From: Carallia brachiata
Taxonomy: Eukaryota > Streptophyta > Magnoliopsida > Malpighiales > Rhizophoraceae
DNA: 64,000 nucleotides
Direction of reading: 5' to 3'
Assembly: GCA_021464245.1 (NCBI GenBank)
Contig: JADCRB010000035.1
Coordinates: forward strand, 62,001-126,000
The notes beneath the pieces are model-generated. The model did not search any database. It saw only the letters and a program-made list of their open reading frames with translations, and was not told the origin of the DNA. How positions within the stretch are numbered: the first letter of the stretch is position 1; each line of letters starts with the position of its first letter. Below, piece after piece: positions 23,001-34,258 of this stretch. Position numbers and translations under genes: made by a program.

Positions 23001-26000
23001 TGCTTTTCACCATCAGTGTAAGTATTACTGTAATATCGCTTGATAGACTTGATAAACTCTCTAGACTGAGTTGTAGCTTTCCACTTTCCCTGCCTCTCTG
23101 GGAAAACCTGGAATAAATGATAAGCCATTGGCATGAGGGTAATAGCATTGCACATTTTAGAAAAATCAATAATGTCAAACCAAGTTACAAGGAGAAAGCC
23201 ACACAGTGTTATGAGCAGCAGAGCCACCATATTGCTGGGACAGAGAATCTCCCATGCTTTGATACATATCCATAAGAGCTGCAGCTATACTGCTATCAGG
23301 ATCAACTTTGCACATATCTGTCAGGCCCATAGCATGTAGCTGGCGGCCCAAAGCTGCTAGGCCGTAAGCATACTGAGAAACATTTGTACGATCCAAGCAG
23401 TCAATGCAGTTGGAGCGAAGAACTCCACTCTGAAAACAAGGTGCCTCACCACCAATCTTATCTTTTCTATTCTGTTGAGCAGAATCATTCTCACTATCTC
23501 TATTTGTTAAAGAAGTCAGATTTTCATTGGTACTTCCCATTCTTGCAATTTCCCCAGAGCTGGCTCTCATATCTCTAAGCGAAGCATCTCTATAAAGAAT
23601 TACAGCAAAATAGACATTTCAAATCGATGAAATCAGCCCTTGCTAAGTTATATTGAAAATATACTCAACACAAAATTTAGTTTGAAATTCTAGAAGAAAG
23701 AAGTGTTTTTTTTTTCTTTTTTTGGTGGGTGGGGTGGGGGGGGGGGGGGGGTTGATGAAGAATAGAGAAGAAGAATTTTTATTATTTAGGAATTTATTGA
23801 TACTTTCTTATTATTTAGGAAAATAAGATATAAATCCTATATTGAAAAGGGAGGAAGGAGAATAGCAACATATAAGTGTGGCAAAAGACCCATAACCTAA
23901 GCCTTAAAGTTTTGGGTAAGATGTGTTATCCAAAAGCCCATTAAGTGTTGTTTGCTTCTTTCCTCCAGCTATCCATCTAAGTTATCAAGTCTTACGCTTC
24001 TGCAAATCTTTACAATAATATTGCCATTCATTAGGAGATCTTATAAGAGTATGACTATATAACTATTTTAGATAATCTCCAAGTTCTTCTCTATTCTTCG
24101 TCAGGGGTGTTGACAGAATTTTTCCATGCTTGCCCTAACATCTTTTCAGAGAACACCAAAGCGACATAGGGTCATAGCAGGACAGCTATACAGACAGAGG
24201 GAGTTGCAGTAGCATCATAAAATGGGGATTTCAATAAAATCTGATAAAAGAAAACTAAGTTGCAAAAGTGACTAATGAATACGAATCTATAAAGCAATAT
24301 ACACTCCAAGCAATTCTAGAACTCAATACAGATGATCGTCCAAATTGGCAAATCCCGTGCTTACCAATAAGGAATTCTCACTTGTAAGAAGCATGTAAAA
24401 AATGGTTCCAGTCCTTTGCAATCTAGTTCAGCACAAGCAATCTAGTCTGCAACCTAACTTGGAATTCTAGGACAATGCAACAAGCAAGAATGCATCAACT
24501 ACAAAAAATTCATAACTGACGAACAAAACATCTATCTAAGCAATCTGCCTCCCACAGGGCCCCCCCCTCCCCCCTCCTAAAAAAAAAAATGAAATAAGAA
24601 GAACAAAACAAATATGCATGCATTCTGCTTTGATTAACAAAACAAAAACTGCTAACCCATTCCATAAATGAATTTTTCATTTCATTGTACCATGGGCATA
24701 CTTGTGAATGAAGCATCATCGGTGCCCTTTGACCATAGCATTTCTCTTGGGATCCCATACAATTTTCCTCAACAAAAATTTGGACTAACACATCAAGAAT
24801 GCAAATAGTAAATATGACAAATATGGAAAAAAGAAGTACCCTCCAGCACTTGTTCTACTGGGTTGCTTGGCTCTCCTCTTAACTATGCTGGGTTTCCCAC
24901 TATAGTAAAAACCAGTGAGGTCAAGGGCTTCAATTGCCACCCCACCCAAAACAGCCAGGACATTTGCAGATTTGCTTGAGAAACAGAAATGAGATAAACC
25001 AGTAAGCACAAATGCTGAGATAAACCAGTAAGCACAAATGCACACCTAATTAGATAAAACAGAAGCTAATCAATCACAAGAAAATGCTAAAAAGAAAATT
25101 AGGTGTTTTGATTGCTTTGACCGGACGTGTATTACAGAACAATTTCACCCTAGGATCAATTTTTTTAGTTGTTTTTAGTTGTGAATAGGAGCAGCTAGAA
25201 ATAGATTGTTGTTTAAAATTGGATAATAAAGTCTTTAAGATCCAGCCTCTCTCTCAAGACTGCAAATTGGGGGCATTTATAAAAGTTGTTGAAAACCATA
25301 CAATGAAAATGCAAGGCCGGGGAATACGGTAAACCAATATTAAGGCTATCTAAAACAGGGCACTTTGGCATGAGGAGATATTGTTTGTAGATCAGATCTG
25401 GGAAAAGTGTTCATTACAGAACGTAAGGAAATTCATAGGCAATTAGTTGGTTCAATTTGCAACAGGAAACATGGTTTGCACTTCATAATTTTGGCTGCAG
25501 TGTCAATAGTTCCTTTACGATTTAACTGCACTCCTTTAGTATCAATTGGCTACAGTTACTTGTCTTGACGATTTATATAATAATTTCTTATCTGAAAAGA
25601 AAAAAAAAAGTAAAAAAAAAGTGTAATAATGGGCCCTTGTTCAGGGAATTTATACCTCTTTGCAAATTTGTGAAAGTCCCAATGGATAAATTTTAGATGA
25701 TTTTCTTCTGAGAGAATCGAGTTCAAATACCCAACCGCATTTGCAAACTCACGTCTCAGAATCATCTCTCTTGGTCTTTTTTCAACAGTCTGCATGTAGC
25801 ATTCAATGAAGTCAACAATAAAACAAAATATTGGAATGTAGATTTGATAAAGAGTTTAAAAATAAAGAAGAAATTGAACAAAGGAGCTGCATTTTGAGTT
25901 TTTCACATGTCCAACATAGACATACAAATATTCCAATTAAAAGAAGGGAAGGGGGGGGGGGGAATCCAGGTGGATGGTGAGAAGAGAGAGGGTGACATGG

Positions 26001-29000
26001 GTTGACTTGAGAATCTTTGGTTACGAATGATTAAAATAATTACACCTTACATCCAACTCGATTCATAAAAAGAAATGACAAGAAAAGATTCATGTAGTCG
26101 AGTCCAATTAAATTCAAGATTAAGGCCTTGTTATTGTCGTTGTCAAACACTGAATGAAGGACTACAGAGAGAAAATAAGAAAATTATGAAAACAAACAAA
26201 ATTTTGCTATGTACAGTTTACCACTATCTTTCTACACAAAACCAAAATACACAGACGATTTCAAACATAAGTCAAATCTTTATTACAAAATTGCAGAGAG
26301 ACATGAACAAATCTTTGAATTGTAGCATCTTAAGTGGTAAATATCCCAACTTCAGGCCTTTTTAATGTAACAAATCCTAGAACAAACTGACTAACACTCG
26401 GGATTATTGAGAAAAAGAAATTGAAATTGGTTACTAATACGAGGCATGCTTTATTGTCAACCAAAATATGGGATTTCAAACTAATATCCAAAGCCCTCAG
26501 TTAATCAAATCAAATGTGAGATTCACTAAATTGCACCAAGACAGCACAAAACTCATCTATAACCTGTTTAAGAACGAAATATTTAAACTTAGTGCCCTGA
26601 AGAATGAAATTTAAAGGAACCTTGATTAAATTAAGCACAATTATCGGGTTGCCATATCTCTTCACCAGATCTTCAAAATGCAATTTGGACGCCTGGTAGG
26701 TTGGATCATACCTTTGCACTGATGTGAGAATATAAGATATGCATCAGAAAACTTAGTTAATGTGTCACATAGAGAAGTGACTCTAAAATGCAGTAACCAA
26801 CCAATCAAATAGGGGTGAATCAATGCCCTTACAGATGATATCAGGTTTGGGACTAAATCTAGAGGCTTCTTGTGACCAGAAGAGAGGAATCGAACCACGC
26901 ATCTGTACAACAGAGCTCATTTTTCCCTTGCATGATCCAGCTTCTTCGTCAAGTACGATTTGCTCTGTTTCAACATCATTTGCAACCCTTCCCCGATCAT
27001 TAACTCCCCTTTTCAAGTAACTGCATTCCATGAAAAAATCCCAACAATGAAAAATTGTGATCTCTTTCCATTTCTTTCACCAGTAGTTGCAATCAATCAA
27101 GAGACTAATACTGTGATATCAACCGCGATGCCATATCATCAAAATACATAGCACAGCTTGAAACTAAAAGATGTCATTCTAGCGCGCATGACATTCACAA
27201 AAGGACCTGTGATATTTATTATGATGTATGCATCCGAAAACAACATAACTACAGAGTATTATGCTAACAATAGAGACCATGAAACATAACAACTGCACAA
27301 GCTGCAAACAGAATCAATACATAATAGCACAATCAAGTACTAAAAATATTAAAAAGATGGAGGACTGATGCAGACAGACTTTTATATCATAATTATTTGT
27401 ATTCGCATTTAATTATTCCTTGTTCCCAGGTAATTTCTTATCTCACACCGCTGTTAGTATATTAATATTAGAAAAAGAATTTTGTTTTTATTCGAAGTAG
27501 GATTACTTAAAAAAAGTTTCCTACCACGGCACATAATTAGGGAGGCTTGTAGATATCATATAGCTAACAGTTTAGTCTGAATTTCTGATGATTTAAAAAT
27601 GCAGAATTTTCCATCCATAGTTCCTGGTCAACCCAGAAGGCTGTCCTGCTTATTTCGACCTGCGAAACCATCTTTTTTTAATTCCTACAATACTAAAGCG
27701 GTTTTTTTTTTTTTAATGGACTCTAGAAATCTAAGGTCACATTGGTATCAGAGCTTCCAGCAACATTAAAGACGCACAACAACAAGCTAACAGTAATGAT
27801 AGCTTCTCTACAAGTCCCACAGGAAGTTATTCGCTGCAAACCAGACTTCAGAACAAACACTGCAACCTAAAATTTAGTTACCAGCAGCTTCCAGAAACCA
27901 GAGAAAGAGGACTTTACACAAAAGTGCATACTATGTATGCAACTGCATGTCTCCATGTGTATGTATACCGAATGAGAGAGTGGGGAATAACTTGAAACTT
28001 GTCAACTGAAATTCCCCCCCGGGAGAAGGGGGGGATAAACTTAATTTTTTGAAAGAGGGAAAAAGTACATAGCAGAGTAGAGGAGGGAGCGGAGGAAGAG
28101 AAAGCAAGATAGAAGAGTCAGTTTAAAATGTTTGAGAAAAAGAGAAAGCTAGAGAAAGAGAGGGAACAAGAGAAGATGCTAACCTCATTTGCTGCTCCTC
28201 CTCCTTAAGTGCTTCCCTGGACAGATGACAAGATATAATCTACTTTCGGGAATATTGTACGTCAACTATTGATGTGGTGCAAAAAACTCTGGGGGTCAAG
28301 AACATGGGTATGCAAGCGTTTATTTGTCACTGTCGAATATAGAACTGACAAACAAAATGTGCAAAGCGCAATATAGAAGAGAAGAAATGACAAGGAAAAG
28401 AGAGGGAGAAACAGATGGGCGAGCAGTCAAAAAATTTCAAGGAAAATAATATCAAGCGTTAATGGAGAAGTTAGCTATATTATTATTTCATCTTCTGAAA
28501 GATAAATAGAATAGATTATTAGAAAGAATGAATGGCAACCGGGAAGATCAAGCGACCTCCTACAGCTAAAGGGAATAATAGAAAAAACTAGCTGTATTCC
28601 AGCCACCAAACAATATGACCTTAAAAGTCCCCTTATAAATCTTCGTTAGTACAATTTTACCATCTATGAACTCAGGCAAAATAATATCAAAATCAATGCA
28701 AGTATAATGCCCATTCTTCATTCCATCAAAATCAACAGCCTAAAAACTTAGTATTCAAAGAATTGTATTAATCTATGAAGAGGATAGTCAGCTCTGTGCA
28801 AGCTTTTGATGCTGCCTATAGAGATTTAAAACTAAACCACCTGATTTTCGACAAAGAGAATACTGAAGACTCGGAAGGAGTTTCAAACACATTTTTGCTT
28901 TAGGAGACAAGTAGGGATACAAAACAAATATCGGGCTAGTTTTTATGTTCTTGGAATCCTTAGTTATGAAGGAATTAGAACAATTAAATCACACTTCAAA

Positions 29001-32000
29001 CATTAGCTCATAATAGAACGGAGTGGCAAGAAGACTCATGTAGCCGACTCCAATTAAATATAGGATTAAGGTTAGGTTGTTGTTGTAGTCTCTTATGTTA
29101 TTGTTAGAGAGAATCTGTTTTTCTAATTAAATAGGATCACCTATCCTGGAAGAATAAGGTCTCGTATTTGGCCCAATACTCCTCTGTACAAAGCTTGTAG
29201 GTGCTGTACGGTAAGTAATTTTATTCTAACGAACTTATAAAGCTTATAAACAAGAATTTCTGGTGATAAACCCTGGATCAGCCAAAAGACAGCTCTGCTG
29301 TTATTTTGGTCTCCCAAAGCTCTCTTTTATTATCTACAATTGCAGGGCCTAAATCATCATACACCAATTTGATATCAAAACTTCCAGCGGTGTCAAACAC
29401 ACTGACAATGATGAGCAGCAAAAACTACAACCTAGCAATCAGCAATCTAGCATGGTAGCAAGACAGCTAAAACTCATGGCCAAAAAAAAAAAAAAAAGCA
29501 ATCATGTACCAGATGACAGAAGAGACCTCAAACATTAAAGGGGAGAAAGGGGGGGTGGGGGGGTGGGGTGGGGAAGGAAGCCCCTCCCATAAGTAGTTTA
29601 CTTAATTACTTTAACTAAGCCAAAGTTTAGATATAGTAATCTATTGGTTGATTGGTTATTCTAACAACTTCCAGTTAAAAAATGACAATCAGTGTCTCCT
29701 AGTATGAGTAAAAATGAAAGGGAGATCCCCATTTCAAGTTAGGATTATGAACCAACCATGTGCACAATAACAAAACCCCATTTTACATAACTCTTCAAGT
29801 GAGGAAGAAAGAGTGAGAGACACGGCATAATTGTCACAATTTAACAAAACAATTAAAAAATTAACCAGAACCTACCGTGTCCCAGCAAAGTGCCGAGAAC
29901 GCCTAGAAACCAAGCAAACACTGAAATCCCTCCCAAAGATTGATAGTCTAATCTGCAAACATCAAACACAAGACAATTGTTCAAGTGAAATTAGACATTG
30001 TAACAACCATTAGGAAAGAGTTCACTCTTAACGTTACCAATGCATTTGGAGCCATAAAATAGAAATATTGTTAAAATAGACCCCACTTCAAGGCACTATA
30101 ATTTTTTGAGGTTCATATAGAGATAATATATGTACCATAGCACTGGCAATTGAAAATCTGACAAAATAAGGTCATCCGCAATAGTGTTGTAATTTTAGTC
30201 TTGGTAATAAATTTAACCACAAATGTTATAAAATATAAACTAATGTGCAACTAAAGGTTCATATCCCATTTCCATTTAGTTGCCACAATTTGGATTGGAA
30301 TTACATTTAAAAAAAAAAGAAAGAAACTATCCAATAAACCATGGAAAAATCAATCTTGTAATGCAGAAGAAAGAAAAAGTAACAGAAATCATAGGACACA
30401 TCTATCAAAGAAATACAAGGCAATTGCTTAATCAACAAGAATACCATGTCTCAGGAAAGGAGTAAGTCAAAACCGTGAATATATCAGCTGAATGACTGAA
30501 TTTTGAAGTTTATGTTGGTGACCTATGACACATATAAAGCATGACTTTGGAGCATTGAACCCTACCCCGTTGCAATTAAGTTACTAGTAACAATTAATAC
30601 CATCGTCATTATCATACATATAGCAGTGTTTGATTGATACAAAAGTCATCCTTTCTCTACATAATAATGTATAAAAACTTATTAAAAGTAATATTCTCTG
30701 TGTATCAAAATTCTACTTATTATTCACAGTTAGCATAAAAAAATTTATAATAGCTGAAAATAAACAAGAAAGAGTACATTTTTTATATTATTATTTTCAT
30801 TGAAGGCTCATTATGAGAATTCTTTCGTTTTTAGGCTCATCTTAACAAATACCATGCCTAACAAATACTCATGCAGTGACAAGATGAAGCAAAACTCACC
30901 GAGGCAACATGATTAACTGACAAAAGGAATGCATACCTGCTTGAAGTGTCCATGGACTAGAGCTATTGTCCAAATCGTATTCCCACATCTGGACCGAATA
31001 GCTTGCGTTAGATATGCATTCCACACGAATATATTATTATAAGGCATCCTATCCCCTCCTGTTGACAACACGTTCTTTTGCAAACTTTGCATCAGAGGAT
31101 ATGTATAACTAAAGAAAAAATCTTTGGTCAAATCTACACTGGATAATAGCTTCTTGTACCTGCATTGCAAGGCAAGAGAAATTAATATACATTTTATAAC
31201 GCAAAAGAAAGTATGATTCAAGCAACTTATTCACATAACAAAGGAAAATAAATTCATCAAATTAAAGAGAGGAAGCCAGCAGTATAAAATGAACAACGAA
31301 GCATTTTCACTGTAATAGCAAGGAGTAAAGACACAAGGACATCATAACACCATATAAAATTGTTTCAACAAAAGAAAGGTAGAAAAACAGAATTAGCCAG
31401 CAAAATACACATGCATACCAAAAAAGAAAAAGAATTCCTGCAACAACAATTCTTAGTATAAACACGTACAGTTTTATGAAAATTTGGAAGAAATTGCCAA
31501 AATAGTATGTGCAACCAAGGATCCTTTTCAGGTGCACTCGGGCATATGGAGCTGTTACTCAGTTGTGGTAACAGCACAGAGCGAGAGAGAGAGAGATGAA
31601 GTACTTTGAAAATGATTGTGGGCCTAGTTAACAACACTTTGAAATCATTATTTTATTTTAAAAAAAAATTGAATTCACTATAAACCACACAACATCGCAA
31701 GTAAAGGAAGGAACCAAGAGCCTGTATTCACACACATACAACAAATATAAAATTTCTAGAGAATATTTCCATGAAGAAAGATGCATAGTGCAAAACACAA
31801 ACTTGTAATCTTATAAAGAGATAAAATGGAAACAGCAATCCACCATGAGCAAGCAAAAGGGAAGGGCATACCTCATCTCAGTTTTAGAATGTGCCACATC
31901 AGTTTGTATTGACACATGTGGAATTGGGATCAACTGGCTCTCATCAATAGCATATATTGCATGACCACATATACATCCTATTTGGCGGCGCTTTGTAACT

Positions 32001-32827
32001 AGAATCAAATAATATGACTCCAGAAACTTAATGCAACCTAGGAAGAACATAAGAGCACAAAAGTTTTGTCATAAAGAAAAACACAATTTATAAAATAAAA
32101 AAAATAAATAAAAACACAACATAAAGAGCAGATTGTTAATACTAACCTGCAATTCCATAAACCTTCACCACAAAGGTCAGCCCACCAGTAGCACGATTGC
32201 CTTCCGCAATTCGCTGAAGCAAGTTTTTGATCTCTTGCGGAGAATAGACCACTGGATCTTCGCTAATATTAAGATCAGACGGCTCTGAACGGTCAATCTT
32301 TAGTACACGAAAAATCTCTTATTTCGATCGCTCCCAATTAAATAAAACCTCTGGTTAAAATAAGCACAAATTCAGTATCATCACAACAGCAAACCAAAAA
32401 TTACAAGTCCAACCCTACGAACTAAAAAAATAAGTCCTTTTCTCTCCAATTCCAATTTCCCGAACTTTCTCGGAAACAAAACAAAATATTCAAAACAAGT
32501 CCTTTTCGCCTCAACCAAACAGAAGAAGTCTCTTAACGTTACAATTCTAAAAAAAAAAAAAAAAAAACTTTGAACGATTAATTTCCGCTTCAAAGAAACA
32601 AAGCCTTCAAAAGCACGCGAATAAATACCTAAAAAGTAAAATTAAAAAAAAAAAAAAAAAGGAAAAATTATGGTAATTTTGGTAACCTGTTGGGTCTCGT
32701 AGAGCCGAAACTTCTCGAGCGAGTAGGAATTAGGATCGATTTCGGGGTCGTTGGCCGGGTGGACTTTGGCGGAGGAGTGGGCGTACGTCGACGGATTGGG
32801 CTTCGAGTAATCGGCGGATTTCGCCAT
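20021..32827 (-). CDS. SAC-domain phosphoinositide phosphatase (plant SAC2-5 clade)
   Basis: Sixteen exons on the minus strand: 32827-32687, 32350-32147, 32037-31872, 31159-30937, 29952-29876, 27020-26833, 26718-26621, 25789-25656, 24974-24840, 23589-23205, 23107-22986, 22754-22644, 22572-22324, 21396-21214, 20698-20587 and 20266-20021. All phases close if one base is added in exon 2, giving about 924 residues. The Sac catalytic motif RSNCIDCLDRTN is in exon 10, with the nucleophile near Cys517. Upstream, SRRSRHFAGTRYLKRGVNDR and MRGSIPLFWSQE are family signatures. The C-terminal half (KLTSFDKLIERTCC, then a Pro/acid tail) is typical of the plant FIG4-like subgroup, which acts on PI(3,5)P2 or PI3P at the tonoplast. 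The missing base lies in a T5 run at 32310-32314; without it exon 2 stops early. Donor 10 is GTGTGG, weak but in phase. Confidence 0.9.
23724..23751 (+). repeat. Long G-run in SAC intron 9
   Basis: A G-rich tract with only three T interruptions, ending in an uninterrupted run of at least 16 G. It is in intron DNA; the pre-mRNA carries the C-rich strand. Similar G or C runs occur at 25951-25962, 28014-28034, 29540-29574 and, as C, 24559-24577 in other introns of this gene. Confidence 0.8.
26020..26152 (+). repeat. SINE/RTE-type 3' tail, copy 1
   Basis: In SAC intron 7. The sequence GATTCATGTAGTCGAGTCC and the following GATTAAGGCCTTGTTATTG match the conserved 3' end of plant Au-like SINEs and their RTE LINE partners (CATGTAGCCGACTCC...GGATTAAGG...TTGTTGTTG). 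A second copy is at 28960-29100. The 5' boundary is not certain. Confidence 0.5.
27560..27830 (+). mobile_element. Copia-type LTR end plus primer-binding site, fragment 1
   Basis: At 27741-27760 the string CACATTGGTATCAGAGC contains TGGTATCAGAGC, the primer-binding site complementary to the 3' end of initiator Met-tRNA that most plant copia elements use. The CA just before it is where a 5' LTR would end. The preceding 180 bases resemble the block at 29250-29385. No gag or pol frame follows. It lies within the 2.9-kb intron 5 of the SAC gene. Confidence 0.55.
28960..29100 (+). repeat. SINE/RTE-type 3' tail, copy 2
   Basis: In SAC intron 5. It holds AGACTCATGTAGCCGACTCC, then GGATTAAGGTTAGG and a TTGTTGTTG end, a closer match to the plant Au SINE/RTE consensus tail than the copy at 26020. 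The preceding GAACGGAGTGGCAAGA also fits that family. Confidence 0.55.
29240..29480 (+). mobile_element. Copia-type LTR end fragment 2, decayed
   Basis: This block follows the same order as 27560-27830: AATTTCTG(G/A)TGAT, a Pro-tRNA-free leader, then TTGATATCAAAACTTCCAGC where fragment 1 has TTGGTATCAGAGCTTCCAGC, then a CA-rich leader with repeated AACA/AGCAGC. It looks like an older copy of the same LTR-leader junction. No coding part remains. Confidence 0.45.
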
Positions 32828-34258
32828 GGACGGTCAGTCGTGCAATGAAGGAGCGGAGCGAAACTTTGCGCTAAATTGCCATTACTGAATTACTGGATAG
32901 AGTTTATCGAAAAAAAAATAAAGAATTACTGGACAGAGAATTGAAAACGGTCCAAGGGAGGGGTATTTTGGGCAATTTAAAGGCTCGTGTAGCCTTCGAC
33001 GTGGAAAGTACTCTAATAACCCCTTTTTCCTATCCACACGCACACACACAACTGATTTCAGTTTAGTAGATAGTAGTATTTAGATGGTATACATATAAAA
33101 TATATTTTTTATAATAAATTTAATTATTTTTATAATAATATTTATTATTTTTATAATAAAAAGTTATATATTAATTTTTTATATTATATTTTATTAATTT
33201 TACTATAAAAATAGATAAACTCATTATAATATATATATTAAGTAGGATTATTAAAATATAAATGTCAAACTTAAAAAAATAATAATAAAAAAAGATATGT
33301 ATAAGTATTCTACACTTCTACAGTATCTGGGCCCGTGGGTTGAGTTATGTTTGGTGGGCTTCAGAATGTAAATAAATAAATAAATATAAGTTGATATTAT
33401 TATTTAAATTGAATTCTGATTCCGATTATATTGGAAGATCCATGGCCTTTTATGGGCAATCAAGGTAGCGTGGTTTTCCCTCTGTCTCTAATTCTGATTC
33501 TCATTTCATCTTGGAGGCTAGGTTATCTCGTTAAAATATGGTCCAAATCATTTTGCAATTAATTTAATTGTTATTTTCAGAGAGTTGGTCAACAGCCTTA
33601 TCCTCCATTTTTTTTTTGTATGTAATAAAGACGACACGGTCTATTATTAAAAAATTGCTTAAAAAAGAGAATTAAATTTTATTTTTTTTTTTATTTGAAA
33701 TCACCCAATATTTAACCTAATGAACTGATTAATCTGAACTGATTCGGGTGGAATCTCAAAAGGCAGTAAAAGTCTCCTAATAAATATTTAACATAATTAT
33801 ATTTTTAGTATTCGAAAACCGAGACATCGATTAAGCAATTAAATTCTAAATTTTAAATTGAAAGAGAGACACTTTGATTACTATTAAATTGGATCTTGCC
33901 TCACAGTCCGTCTTCTCCTTCGAAAAGCTGTCGGGGCCGTAACACGAGGTCCAGGTCCAACTGGAGACTGATTGAGCCTGGGTCGCACCAGGACCAGAGG
34001 CCTAATTATTATATTAGGTTGGGACTTGTTTTCTAGGCCCAAATCGACCCAAAGATACAAAAACAAACACCAGAGGTGAACTCAGAGTTTCAATCCTAGC
34101 CACCACCGTTCTGAATCTTTGAAAAAGTTTTGCTAGGCAACGTCTTGAAAAAGTACTAATAGCAAGAGAAGGCGGCCGAAATTTTCTCGCCTTCTTGCGC
34201 GGCGTTAACAACGCCGATCCCCTCCGGTCGTCGGAAGAGTGGAAACCCATGCAGCGAA
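32828..34258. promoter_or_regulatory. Divergent promoter region between the SAC and CDKAL1-like genes
   Basis: The two genes point away from each other and share this 1.4-kb gap. It is AT-rich with a CACACACACACA stretch near 33038, (AAAT)n at about 33370-33386 and several poly-T runs. No gene and no single clear regulatory motif is supported. Confidence 0.5.
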
